From NCBI GenBank assembly GCA_035538335.1, contig DATLKN010000025.1, positions 1 to 64,000 of the forward strand: a DNA stretch of 64,000 nucleotides. The letters are read 5' to 3'. Numbering within the stretch: position 1 is the stretch's first letter; each line of letters opens with the position of its first letter. This DNA comes from AP-15 sp035538335. GTDB lineage: Bacteria > Pseudomonadota > Alphaproteobacteria > ATCC43930 > CGMCC-115725. Under the pieces are notes generated by a model, which made no database searches, had not been told where the DNA came from, and was given only the letters and a program-made list of their open reading frames with translations. A program made the position numbers and the translations under genes. Positions 8,486 through 16,750 of this stretch are shown here, in pieces.

Positions 8486-9317
8486 CGGCCGCCCCGAAGA
8501 GAGGGTCCGTCTCGATCGACATGACGACGCGCCCCTCCTTGACGGCGGTCAGTTGTCCCCGCCAGAGCGGCCGCCACGCCTCTCGCGATAGCGGCACGCT
8601 TGCGAGCAGCGTCAGTTCCTGCGCCGCGCCGAGGCTGTCGATCGCGACGCCCGAGAGCGGCGGCGCGTCGTGGTCGAAGGGGCAGCGGCGCGCGAGAAGC
8701 CACAGTCCGGGCGGCGCGATGCGACCGTCCGCCTGGGTGCGGCGGTCGCCATGGGCGAACAGGCAATCGCCGTCGGCATAAAGAAAATTTGCCGGCCCGA
8801 GCGCGCGCAACTCGGCGGCGAAAGGCGCGAGAACGGCGAGGCGCGCGTCCAGGCTCGGGATCGCGCCGCTGCTCCACAGCGAAGAGAGCCGATCGAGCAG
8901 GAGGCAGAAGGCGACCTCGGAATCCGTGTCGCCGATCGGCCGAAACCGTTCGCCGGCGGTTTCCGCCAGCTCATCGATCCCGTCGAGCCGTCCGTTATGG
9001 GCAAAAACGTGCACTCGGCCGCCCAGCTCGCGCGCAAAGGGCTGGGTGTTCGCAAGCGATATCGCGCCGCGCGTCCGATGCCGGATATGGGAGAGGACGA
9101 GCGTGCTCGGGACCCGCCGGCGCTCGATGAATCGCAGCCAGGGGCTGCCCGCCGCCGGCTCGGGTTCGCGGTACACCCTTGCCGAGCGCCCGTCGTAAAA
9201 GGCGAGCCCCCAGCCATCGAGGTTGCGGCCGACGTTGCCGCCGTGCGCCGCGAAGGTTTCGAGCGAGAAGCTCGCCACGGTCGGCCTGCGGGCGGAAAGC
9301 GCGAAAAGCTCGCACAT
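8478..9317 (-). CDS. Class II glutamine amidotransferase (YafJ/EgtC type)
   Basis: 279 aa. The start at MCELFALSAR places the N-terminal nucleophile Cys2 right after the initiator Met, as in Ntn-type amidotransferases; a longer frame would bury it. The NLDGWGLAFYDG, HIRHRT and FAHNGRLDG motifs of the glutamine-binding fold follow. No fused acceptor domain is present, so the ammonia acceptor is unknown. The downstream methyltransferase overlaps by 8 bases. Members of this family are involved in ergothioneine and other pathways, but no other egt gene is seen here. Confidence 0.88.
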   Translation of the reverse strand: MCELFALSARRPTVASFSLETFAAHGGNVGRNLDGWGLAFYDGRSARVYREPEPAAGSPWLRFIERRRVPSTLVLSHIRHRTRGAISLANTQPFARELGGRVHVFAHNGRLDGIDELAETAGERFRPIGDTDSEVAFCLLLDRLSSLWSSGAIPSLDARLAVLAPFAAELRALGPANFLYADGDCLFAHGDRRTQADGRIAPPGLWLLARRCPFDHDAPPLSGVAIDSLGAAQELTLLASVPLSREAWRPLWRGQLTAVKEGRVVMSIETDPLFGAADD

Positions 9318-9352
9318 GGGCGTATGCGATACGCTTGCGGCCCTTGTCGGCA

Positions 9353-9366
9353 TTGACGCACATCAA
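9353..9366. promoter_or_regulatory. FNR/FixK-type box (TTGACGCACATCAA)
   Basis: Fits TTGAYNNNNRTCAA in the intergenic space, 36 bases before the amidotransferase ATG and more than 220 bases before the rightward small gene. The spacing suits regulation of the leftward amidotransferase/methyltransferase pair. Confidence 0.55.
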
Positions 9367-9590
9367 GGCAGGTGGACCGCGGCGCCACTATTCGATCTTT
9401 TCGAAATGTTTTCCGAGGGCTCGATGATCGGCAAAAGAAAGCGTTTGCCCCCGACCTTCGGTCGGCATTTAATACCGGCGCGGTGCCCCCACGCCGCATG
9501 CCCTGGATGCAGAATTTTTGGCGGCGTTCGACGACGAAGCCGCGACGCCGACGCAGATCTCGGTCCTTTCCAGTAATTGGGAGGCGAGCG

Positions 9591-9857
9591 ATGCCCAGCT
9601 ATCGAGTCGATTTTCTGAACGAATTCGCCAGAGGCCATCGGGTGCACAAGGTCTGCCAGCGCTCGATCCTGGTGGGTTCGGCCGAGAGCCCCGACGCGGC
9701 GCGCGACATGGCGATCAAGCGCTTTGCCGAGTTGGAACACATCCCGGACTGGCGGATCCACGCGGCGATGATCGAAATCGTCCCCGCCGCGGCGCATGGC
9801 GAGCCGCAAGGCGGCGAGGCGAAGGCGAAGCGGCGCGAGGCACTCGCCGCCCACTGA
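9591..9857 (+). CDS. Small hypothetical protein
   Basis: 88 aa, MPSYRVDFLNEFARGHRV... with a basic C-terminal tail (GEAKAKRREALAAH). The start is supported by GGAGGCGAGCG directly before the ATG. Codon use matches neighbours. I do not recognise a family: the central part (SAESPDAARDMAIKRFAELE) resembles small alpha/beta folds. It lies between two FNR-like boxes, so it may belong to the same regulatory group. Confidence 0.65.
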   Translation: MPSYRVDFLNEFARGHRVHKVCQRSILVGSAESPDAARDMAIKRFAELEHIPDWRIHAAMIEIVPAAAHGEPQGGEAKAKRREALAAH

Positions 9858-9891
9858 GCGGAGGCGACCCCCTAGGCGCGTTTTCACGCGC

Positions 9892-9905
9892 TTGACGCAG
9901 GTCAA
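9892..9905. promoter_or_regulatory. FNR/FixK-type box (TTGACGCAGGTCAA)
   Basis: This 14-mer is identical to the one at 15,301-15,314. It lies 84 bases before the glycogen phosphorylase GTG start, in a gene-free 130-base gap, a good position for an activator site. Confidence 0.65.
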
Positions 9906-9989
9906 CGCGGCGATCGTCCGATCGGGCTCAATACGCGAAAGCCGGGTGGGCATTCGGTATCGCCTTGCCAATCCGATGAGGAGCCTGCG

Positions 9990-11690
9990 GTGTCGTCGAT
10001 CGACCCTTTTCTCGCGCGCACGCACATCGCCTATTTCTCGATGGAGATGGCGGTGCGCAACGAGATGCACTCCTATGCCGGCGGCCTCGGCATCCTCGCA
10101 GGCGACACGGCGCGCTCTTGCGCCGATCTCGAACTCCCCGTCGTCTTCGTCACGCTCGTCAGCCGGGCAGGATACTTTCTGCAGCAGATCGACGCCGAAG
10201 GGCGGCAGACCGAGCGTCCCGACCGCTGGGAGCCGCAGCAATGGTGCGCCCCCTTGGGTGCCATGGTCGCCGTCGAAATCGAAGGCCATCCGGTTTGGAT
10301 ACGACCCTGGCTCTATATCCACACCTGCCCGCACGGCCACCGCATCCCGATCCTGTTGCTCGACACCGACCTCGACCAGAACCGGAAACAAGACCGCATA
10401 TTGACCGACGAGCTTTACGGCGGCGACGACGCATATCGGCTGAAGCAGGAGATCGTACTCGGCATCGGCGGCATCCGGATCTTGCAGGCGCTCGGTTTCG
10501 ATCTGCACACCTACCATCTGAACGAGGGGCATGCCGCGCTGCTCTCGCTCGAACTTTTGAACCATTGGCGGGTGCCGGAGGAGGAGCGGATCGCCGGCGA
10601 GGCGCCGTACGACATCGCGGCGGTGCGCGAGCGCTGCGTCTTCACGACCCACACGCCGGTGGAAGCGGGGCACGACCGCTTTGCCTACGACCTCTTCGAG
10701 CGGCTGCTCCCGGGCTTTATCGATCTCGACGTGCTGAAGGAGCTGGCCGGGACGAACGGGCTCAACATGACGCGGCTCGCGCTCAACCTCGCCGATTACG
10801 TCAACGGCGTCGCGCGTCGCCACGCGCAGACGACTGAGCACATGTTTCCGGGCTACCGCATCCATGCGGTGACGAACGGCGTCCATGTCGGAACCTGGAC
10901 GCATACCGCCTTCGCCCGCCTCTACGACACGCATGTGCCGCGTTGGCAGCACGAGCCGGAGCTGCTGCTGCGCGTGCTGCAGCTCGAGGGAGACGAGGTC
11001 TGGAGCTGCCACACCGCCGCCCGCGCCGATCTGTCGGAATATGTGAAGAAAGTGACCGGCAGGGCTCTCGATCCCGAAATCCCGATCCTGGGCTTCGCCC
11101 GCCGAATGACCGGCTACAAGCGTCCGCTCCTGCTATTCGAAGATCCCGGGCGTCTCGCCGCAATCGCCGAACGGCACCCGTTTCAGCTCGTCATGGCCGG
11201 CAAGGCGCACCCCCGCGATGCCGAGGGCAAGGAGACGATCCGGCAGCTGCATCAGGATTTCGCGCAGCTCGAAGGGCGTCTCCGCTGCGTCTTCCTGCCC
11301 AATTACGACATGGAAATCGCGAAGCTTGCGGTCGGGGGGTGCGACGTCTGGCTGAACACGCCGCTGCCGCCGCTGGAAGCCTCCGGCACGAGCGGCATGA
11401 AGGCGGCGCTCAACGGTGTACTCAATCTGAGCGTGCTCGACGGCTGGTGGATCGAGGCCTGCATCGAGGGCGTCACAGGCTGGGCGATCGGCGAGGACGG
11501 CGCGGCGGCGGACGAAAAGGCAAACGCCGCCGCGCTCTACGACAAGCTCGAGCACGCCGTATTGCCGCTCTACCATGACGCGCCGGCGCGCTGGCGCGCG
11601 ATGATGAAGCAGGCGATCGGCAATATCGGCGCCTATTTCAACAGCCACCGCATGATGCGCCGCTACGCGACCGAAGCTTATTTGCGGTAG
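9990..11690 (+). CDS. glgP: Alpha-glucan (glycogen) phosphorylase, short form
   Basis: 566 aa. Releases glucose-1-phosphate from glycogen or maltodextrin using PLP. The N-terminal YFSMEMAVRNEMHSYAGGLG, the HLNEGHAAL segment, THTPVEAGHDRF, and the PLP-lysine region EASGTSGMKAALNG are clear. It is shorter than the ~800-aa classical enzyme but matches the compact family lacking the DUF3417 N-domain. The GTG start has GAGGAGC upstream. An FNR-like box precedes it, suggesting glycogen mobilisation under low oxygen. A glycogen synthase gene lies at the far end of the window. Confidence 0.93.
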   Translation: MSSIDPFLARTHIAYFSMEMAVRNEMHSYAGGLGILAGDTARSCADLELPVVFVTLVSRAGYFLQQIDAEGRQTERPDRWEPQQWCAPLGAMVAVEIEGHPVWIRPWLYIHTCPHGHRIPILLLDTDLDQNRKQDRILTDELYGGDDAYRLKQEIVLGIGGIRILQALGFDLHTYHLNEGHAALLSLELLNHWRVPEEERIAGEAPYDIAAVRERCVFTTHTPVEAGHDRFAYDLFERLLPGFIDLDVLKELAGTNGLNMTRLALNLADYVNGVARRHAQTTEHMFPGYRIHAVTNGVHVGTWTHTAFARLYDTHVPRWQHEPELLLRVLQLEGDEVWSCHTAARADLSEYVKKVTGRALDPEIPILGFARRMTGYKRPLLLFEDPGRLAAIAERHPFQLVMAGKAHPRDAEGKETIRQLHQDFAQLEGRLRCVFLPNYDMEIAKLAVGGCDVWLNTPLPPLEASGTSGMKAALNGVLNLSVLDGWWIEACIEGVTGWAIGEDGAAADEKANAAALYDKLEHAVLPLYHDAPARWRAMMKQAIGNIGAYFNSHRMMRRYATEAYLR

Positions 11691-11691
11691 C

Positions 11692-11901
11692 TTACCGGGG
11701 CACCCAGCGCCCGCCCTCTTTGCGATAGCGCTTCTTGACCGCCGCCCAGGCGACGCGGAACGCGATCTCTTCCTGCGCCTGCGGGCCGCGGTCGGCGTAA
11801 GAATCCCAGGCGCCGTTGAATGCCGACAGGAAGATTTGCTGGGCGTGCGGCGGCAGCCGGCGAACGGCCGGCGTCAGCTCGGAGGTCATCGCATAGGGCA
11901 T
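11692..11901 (-). CDS. ChaB family protein
   Basis: 69 aa: MPYAMTSELTPAVRRLPPHA followed by a conserved AFNGAWDSYADR and VAWAAVKKRY, the pattern of ChaB, a small protein annotated as a regulator of the ChaA cation antiporter, though biochemical proof is thin. It is 3 bases after pfkB and the last gene of the pps-pfkB-chaB operon. No chaA is in the window. Confidence 0.88.
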   Translation of the reverse strand: MPYAMTSELTPAVRRLPPHAQQIFLSAFNGAWDSYADRGPQAQEEIAFRVAWAAVKKRYRKEGGRWVPR

Positions 11902-11904
11902 TGG

Positions 11905-12831
11905 TCAGTTCCTGCAGTTGGCGGCGTTGAGCCGCTCGACGTCTTCCCGCCGGCAGAGCTCGGTTCCCGAGCCGAGCAGTGCGGCCGCGCCGGCCGCCAT
12001 GCCGAAGCGCACGGCTTCGCTGAGACTCTCGCCTCGGGATAGGGCGAGCACGATGCCGGCCAGCATGCTGTCGCCGGCGCCGACCGTACTCTTCGCCTCG
12101 ACCGGGATCGCCGCGAAGCGCTCGCTCCCCTCGGCGCTCGTCACAAGCGCGCCTTGCGCCCCGAGCGACAGCACGACGATTTCGGCGCGGCCCGTCGCAA
12201 CCACCTCGCGGGCCGCCCGCTCTTCCTCCGCCGGGGCTGCGATCTTCCGGCCCGTCAGCGCCTCCAATTCGCTGAGGCTCGGCTTCAACAGGTAAACGCC
12301 GCCGGCCGCCGCGAGCGCCGGGCCCGAGGTATCGAGAAAAAACCGCTTGCCGGCGCGCCTGGCGAGCCGCGCGACACGGGCGTAGAAATCATCCGCGACC
12401 CCGGGCGGCAGGCTGCCGCTGGCGACGACGGACTGCGCCTCGACGAGCAAGGCGGAAAGCGTGTCGAGGCAGCGCTCCTGGTCGCGCGGCGAAAGTTCCG
12501 GGCCGGGCAGAATGAAGCGGTATTGCTTGCCGCTCCGGTGCTCTTCGACCGCAAGGCTCTCGCGGGTGACGCCGGCGATCTCGATCGCCCGATGGGGCAC
12601 GCCCGCGGCCTCGAGCATTTGCCGGATCATCGCGCCCGAGGGGCCGCCCAACGGCATCACCGCGACCACCTCGCCGCCGAGCGCGTGGATTGCGCGCGCC
12701 ACGTTGATCCCGCCGCCGCCGGGATCGTAGCGCGGCGTCGCGCATCTGAGCTTGTGCGTCGGCACGATGCGTTCGGTTGCGGTCGCAATGTCGAGCGCCG
12801 GGTTCATCGTTAGGGTGACGATCGGCGGCAT
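11905..12831 (-). CDS. pfkB: PfkB-family phosphofructokinase / hexose kinase
   Basis: 308 aa ribokinase-fold sugar kinase. The N-terminal TLTMNPALD and GGGGINVARA motifs bind the sugar phosphate, and the C-terminal STVGAGDSMLAGI contains the catalytic Asp and anion hole. These fit 6-phosphofructokinase II or 1-phosphofructokinase; the two cannot be told apart by eye, and tagatose-6-phosphate is also possible. The start at MPPIVTLTMNP (12,831) is 4 bases downstream of the PEP synthase stop, showing a tight operon. Pairing of a glycolytic kinase with a gluconeogenic enzyme is notable. Confidence 0.88.
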   Translation of the reverse strand: MPPIVTLTMNPALDIATATERIVPTHKLRCATPRYDPGGGGINVARAIHALGGEVVAVMPLGGPSGAMIRQMLEAAGVPHRAIEIAGVTRESLAVEEHRSGKQYRFILPGPELSPRDQERCLDTLSALLVEAQSVVASGSLPPGVADDFYARVARLARRAGKRFFLDTSGPALAAAGGVYLLKPSLSELEALTGRKIAAPAEEERAAREVVATGRAEIVVLSLGAQGALVTSAEGSERFAAIPVEAKSTVGAGDSMLAGIVLALSRGESLSEAVRFGMAAGAAALLGSGTELCRREDVERLNAANCRN

Positions 12832-12835
12832 GGCG

Positions 12836-15247
12836 CTATTCCGCTGCGGCCGCGGCGGTAGCCGCTTCGGCCTGGTACACGGCGAGGAAAGTGGAGAGCA
12901 GGCTCGCCGGGTTGACGCTGATCGAATCGATGCCGAGGCGGGCGAGGTATTGCGCGATCTCCGGGTAATTCGCCGGCGCCTCGCCGCAGATACCGACGTG
13001 TCGCCGGTTGCGCTTGGCACCGGTGACGGCGAGACGCAGCATTTCGAGCATGCCGGGGTCGCGCTCGTCGAAATCGAAGGCGACGATCGCCGAATCCCGA
13101 TCGACGCCGAGCGTCAGCTGCGTCAAATCGTTGGAGCCGATCGAAAAGCCGTCGAAGAGCGCAGCGAAGGCGTCGATCGAGATCACGTTGTTCGGGATCT
13201 CGCACATGACGTAGATCTCGAGCCCGTCCTCGCCCCGCGCGAGCCCGAGCCGCGCCATTGCCTCGAGAACCCGCTTTCCTTCCTCGACGCGGCGGCAGAA
13301 CGGCACCATGACGCGCAGGTTGTCGAGGCCCATTTCCTTGCGCACGCGCAGGATCGCGCGGCATTCGAGCGCGAAGCCTGCGGCATAGTTCGGATGCGCG
13401 TAGCGCGCGGCGCCGCGGAAGCCGAGCATCGGGTTCTCTTCCTTCGGCTCGAACCCGGCGCCGCCGAGAAGGCGTGCGTATTCGTTGGTCTTGAAGTCGG
13501 ACAATCGCAGGATGACCGGCTTCGGATAAAAGGCGGCGGCGATCGTGCCGATCCCTTCCGACAGCTTTTCGACGAAGAAATCGTCGGGGTGCGGATAGTT
13601 GCGCACAAGCCGGGCGATCGCCGCGCGCGCTCCTTTCGAGGCGACCTTCTCGGGCATGACGAGCGCCATCGGATGGATGCCGATATGCTCGCCGACGATA
13701 AACTCCATGCGCGCCAGCCCGACCCCGTCATTGGGCAGCATCGCGGTGTGATAGGCCAGTTCCGGATTGCCGAGATTGACCATGATCTGCGTGTGCGGGC
13801 GCGGTACCGCCGAGGCGGCGACGCGCGTCACCTCGAAGGGCAAGCTGCCTTCATAGACCTTGCCCTCCTCGCCGCCGGCACAGCTGACGGTGACGGTACC
13901 GCCAGCCCGGAGCTTATCGGTCGCACCCGCCGCGCCGACCACCGCCGGCACGCCCAGCTCGCGGGCGACGATCGCGGCATGGCAGGTGCGCCCGCCGCGG
14001 CTGGTGACGATCGCCGCCGCGGTTCGCATCACCGGCTCCCAATCGGGGCTGGTGGCTTCGGCAACCAGAATCTCTCCCGGCCGGAAGGTGCCGAGCGAGC
14101 GGGTGTCCGTCACCACGCGCACCCTGCCGGCGGCGATCTTCTCGCCGACCGCGCGGCCGACGACCAACATTTCGCCTTCCTTTTTCAGGGTGTAGGTTTC
14201 GAAGGCGTCCGGAGCGCGTTGCGAGGCTACCGTCTCGGGCCGCGCCTGCACGATATAGAGTTTGCCGTCGAGGCCGTCCTTCGCCCATTCGATGTCCATC
14301 GGCGTCGGCCGGCCGGCGAGCGTGGAATAATGCTCCTCGATGCGGATCGCCGCTTGGGCGAGGTCGAGCACCTCGGGATCGGCGAGGCAGAAGCGCTCGC
14401 GCTCCTGCCGGTGGGTCGGGTGGTTGCGCGTCCCTTGGCCCGGCGCATAGGCGAGGCGCATTTCCTTGCCGCCGAGCTTGCGGCTCAATACCGCGCGGAA
14501 GCCGGCACGGAAGGTCGGCTTGTGCACGTAAAATTCGTCCGGATCGACATTGCCCTGCACGATGTTCTCGCCGAGGCCCCAGGAGCCCGTGAAGAAGACG
14601 ACGTCGCGAAACCCGGATTCGGTGTCGAGCGTGAAGATGACCCCGCTCGCCCCGCGGTCGGCGCGCACCATCTGCATGACCGCCACCGACAGCGCCACTC
14701 TGAAATGGTCGAAGCCGTTGTCGTTGCGGTAGACGATCGCGCGGTCGGTGAAGATCGATGCGAAGCAACGCCGGCAGGCCTCGACGACCGCCGTCTCGCC
14801 GCGCACGTTGAGAAAGCTTTCGTGCTGGCCGGCAAAGCTCGCATTCGGCAGATCCTCGGCGGTCGCCGAGCTGCGCACCGCGACCGCCAGCCCGCGGCCG
14901 TAGTTCTGCTCCAGTCCCCGATAAGCGGCCGCGATCTCGGTGGAGAGCCGCGGATTGCCGGTCGCCGCGTAAACGATCCGCCGCGCCGCCGCCGCGCGTT
15001 CGCCGAGGAGCGCGACGTTGCGATGGTCGAAGTCCGACAGCAGCCGGCGCAGCTCCGTCTCGGCGCCGGCCTCGGCGAGCGCGTCGCGATAGGCGTGCGC
15101 AGTGAGAGCGAACCCGTCGGGAACCGCAAACCCGCCCGCCGCGGCGAAGGAATAGAGTTCGCCGAGCGAGGCGGTTTTGCCTCCGACCTCGGCGACGTCT
15201 TTCAGCCGAAGCTCGGAGAATGCGCGGACATAGAGTTGTGCGGGCAT
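12836..15247 (-). CDS. ppsA: Phosphoenolpyruvate synthase
   Basis: 803 aa. Makes PEP, AMP and phosphate from pyruvate and ATP. Domains in order: N-terminal ATP-grasp nucleotide-binding domain (VRSSATAEDLPNASFAGQ), swivelling phosphohistidine domain with the catalytic His in GGRTCHAAIVAREL, and a C-terminal PEP-binding TIM barrel ending in the active-site Cys of VGICGEAPANYPE. The ATG has GGAGGGCCG just upstream. It leads the pps-pfkB-chaB operon, and an FNR-like box lies 54 bases before the start. The ATP + water type (PpsA) fits better than PPDK by length and domain spacing. Confidence 0.93.
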   Translation of the reverse strand: MPAQLYVRAFSELRLKDVAEVGGKTASLGELYSFAAAGGFAVPDGFALTAHAYRDALAEAGAETELRRLLSDFDHRNVALLGERAAAARRIVYAATGNPRLSTEIAAAYRGLEQNYGRGLAVAVRSSATAEDLPNASFAGQHESFLNVRGETAVVEACRRCFASIFTDRAIVYRNDNGFDHFRVALSVAVMQMVRADRGASGVIFTLDTESGFRDVVFFTGSWGLGENIVQGNVDPDEFYVHKPTFRAGFRAVLSRKLGGKEMRLAYAPGQGTRNHPTHRQERERFCLADPEVLDLAQAAIRIEEHYSTLAGRPTPMDIEWAKDGLDGKLYIVQARPETVASQRAPDAFETYTLKKEGEMLVVGRAVGEKIAAGRVRVVTDTRSLGTFRPGEILVAEATSPDWEPVMRTAAAIVTSRGGRTCHAAIVARELGVPAVVGAAGATDKLRAGGTVTVSCAGGEEGKVYEGSLPFEVTRVAASAVPRPHTQIMVNLGNPELAYHTAMLPNDGVGLARMEFIVGEHIGIHPMALVMPEKVASKGARAAIARLVRNYPHPDDFFVEKLSEGIGTIAAAFYPKPVILRLSDFKTNEYARLLGGAGFEPKEENPMLGFRGAARYAHPNYAAGFALECRAILRVRKEMGLDNLRVMVPFCRRVEEGKRVLEAMARLGLARGEDGLEIYVMCEIPNNVISIDAFAALFDGFSIGSNDLTQLTLGVDRDSAIVAFDFDERDPGMLEMLRLAVTGAKRNRRHVGICGEAPANYPEIAQYLARLGIDSISVNPASLLSTFLAVYQAEAATAAAAAE

Positions 15248-15300
15248 CGGCCCTCCTTTCGCTGGCCGCCGATCATGCGCCCGGCAGCACGCGCCGGGCC

Positions 15301-15314
15301 TTGACGCAGGTCAA
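15301..15314. promoter_or_regulatory. FNR/FixK-type box (TTGACGCAGGTCAA)
   Basis: Identical 14-mer to 9,892-9,905. It is 54 bases from both the leftward ppsA start and the rightward small gene at 15,368, so it may regulate both divergent transcripts. Confidence 0.7.
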
Positions 15315-15367
15315 CGCGCGCGGCGGTCCGGCGCCGCAAGCTCGGGCGCTTTCCGATGGAGGGGCCG

Positions 15368-15619
15368 ATGACGAGGCCGCGCGACGACTTTCGCCTGCAG
15401 CATGCCGGCAGGATCCGCGAGGGGCTGATCGAGCTGGAAGGCGAAGACGGCGCCTTCGAGCTGCTCCGCCACGGCAGGCTGGCGGGCCGCGGCGAGGAGG
15501 GCGGGGCTCTCTATGCCGTCGTGCGCAGCCTCGCTACCGGTCGCGGGTACATGCTGGTCGAGGACGCGCATGCGTGGCGCCCGGTCGCAGACGAGGCCTT
15601 TGCGGCCGGGTCGGGCTGA
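15368..15619 (+). CDS. Small hypothetical protein
   Basis: 83 aa, starting MTRPRDDFRLQHAGRIREG. The ATG at 15,368 has GGAGGGG five bases or so upstream; an earlier ATG at 15,356 overlaps that site and is less likely. The sequence looks like a compact beta-rich fold (LIELEGEDGAFELLRHGRL) and no family is recognised. It is divergent from ppsA across an FNR-like box and followed by a BON-protein gene with its own box. Confidence 0.6.
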   Translation: MTRPRDDFRLQHAGRIREGLIELEGEDGAFELLRHGRLAGRGEEGGALYAVVRSLATGRGYMLVEDAHAWRPVADEAFAAGSG

Positions 15620-15633
15620 GCGCGGCGCCCTCC

Positions 15634-15647
15634 TTGATCTCGATCAA
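15634..15647. promoter_or_regulatory. FNR/FixK-type box (TTGATCTCGATCAA)
   Basis: The best site in the window: with flanks it reads CCTTGATC-TC-GATCAAGG, a perfect 8-base dyad. It lies 56 bases before the BON-protein ATG. Confidence 0.75.
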
Positions 15648-15703
15648 GGCGCGCGCTGCTGGGCCGGAGACTCTGGTCGCGTCATGTGGAATTGGAGGCT
15701 GCG

Positions 15704-16357
15704 ATGACCCGCGATTTGCAACTGCAGCAGGACGTTCTCGACGAGCTCGAATTCGAGCCCGCCGTCGATGCCGCCCATATCGGGGTCAGCGCCAACCGCG
15801 GTGTCGTCACGCTCGACGGCTTTGTCGAGAGCTACGCCGAAAAGGCGGCGGCCGAACGCGCCGCCCGGCGGGTGCGCGGCGTCAAGGCGATCGCCGACGA
15901 AATCGAGGTGCGGCTGCCTTCGGACAAGAGGCGCTCCGACGACGAAATCGCCAGGCGGGCGATCGACATTCTCAAATGGCAGGTCGGGTTTCCCGCCGAG
16001 CGCATCCAGATCAAGGTCGAACAGGGTCATGTCACACTGACCGGCGATGTCGAGTGGCAATTTCAGAAGACCGAGGCCGGCGAGGCGGTGCACAAGCTGA
16101 CCGGCGTCGTCGGCGTCATCAACCGGATCCGCGTCGTTTCGCCGGCGCAGGCGCTCGAGGTCAAGGAAACGATCCAAAAGGCGCTGCATCGCAACGCCGA
16201 TCTCGAGGCGACCCGCATCACGGTCGAGACCGACGGCGGCCGGGTCATCCTCGGCGGCAAGGTTCGCGCCTCCTGGGAGCGCGACCTCGCCGAGCGCGCG
16301 GCCTGGTCGACGCCAGGCGTCGTCGAGGTGCAGGACCGCATCGCGGTCGAGCCGTAA
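15704..16357 (+). CDS. BON-domain protein (three BON repeats)
   Basis: 217 aa built of three BON domains, roughly residues 8-70, 78-143 and 150-217, each with the ITVEVxxGxVxLxGxV-like core (for example IKVEQGHVTLTGDVEW). BON proteins such as OsmY bind membranes or are periplasmic shock proteins, but no signal peptide is seen, so this one may be cytoplasmic. The ATG follows TTGGAGGCTGCG. The strong FNR-like box upstream suggests low-oxygen induction. Confidence 0.88.
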   Translation: MTRDLQLQQDVLDELEFEPAVDAAHIGVSANRGVVTLDGFVESYAEKAAAERAARRVRGVKAIADEIEVRLPSDKRRSDDEIARRAIDILKWQVGFPAERIQIKVEQGHVTLTGDVEWQFQKTEAGEAVHKLTGVVGVINRIRVVSPAQALEVKETIQKALHRNADLEATRITVETDGGRVILGGKVRASWERDLAERAAWSTPGVVEVQDRIAVEP

Positions 16358-16474
16358 CGCCGCCGCTGCTCGGGATCAATGACGCAGCGTAAGGGCGCGT
16401 TAACTATCGTGCGCTAATCATTTCTCCGTCGCGCCGGCATGCGGACCGGCGACAGGGTATGAGGCCAGAGCACA

Positions 16475-16738
16475 ATGTTGCGCCATCCAACGTCGCAGGG
16501 CGAGCGGACCCACAAGGGAGATCTGCTGCGGCGGTTCGACCGCGCCTTGGGCGAACTCAACGTGTTTCTGACGGCGCTCGCGATCGGGCTCGCGCTGCTC
16601 GACCTGACCTGCTTCTACGGGGTGACGGTCGGCAGGCCCTTGACGACGGCGTTGAACGCGCAGATGCCGCAGGGCGCGGCATGGCCCTTGCTGGTGCCGG
16701 CGATGCCGCGCTCCGCCGACGACGATTCCGGCCAGTAA
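16475..16738 (+). CDS. Small putative membrane protein
   Basis: 87 aa with one hydrophobic segment at about 30-52 (VFLTALAIGLALLDLTCFYGV) after a charged N-terminus, and a soluble tail. No family recognised. Codon use fits the neighbours and there is a weak GAGG nine bases upstream. Because an overlapping frame is also open, this call is moderate. Confidence 0.5.
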   Translation: MLRHPTSQGERTHKGDLLRRFDRALGELNVFLTALAIGLALLDLTCFYGVTVGRPLTTALNAQMPQGAAWPLLVPAMPRSADDDSGQ

Positions 16739-16750
16739 AGGCGCGGCCCC

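Noticed and set aside
9318..9590. Upstream extension of the 88-aa gene from 9,499 or 9,372
   Set aside because: Extra residues are Arg-rich and lack a ribosome site, whereas GGAGGCGAGCG fits the ATG at 9,591.
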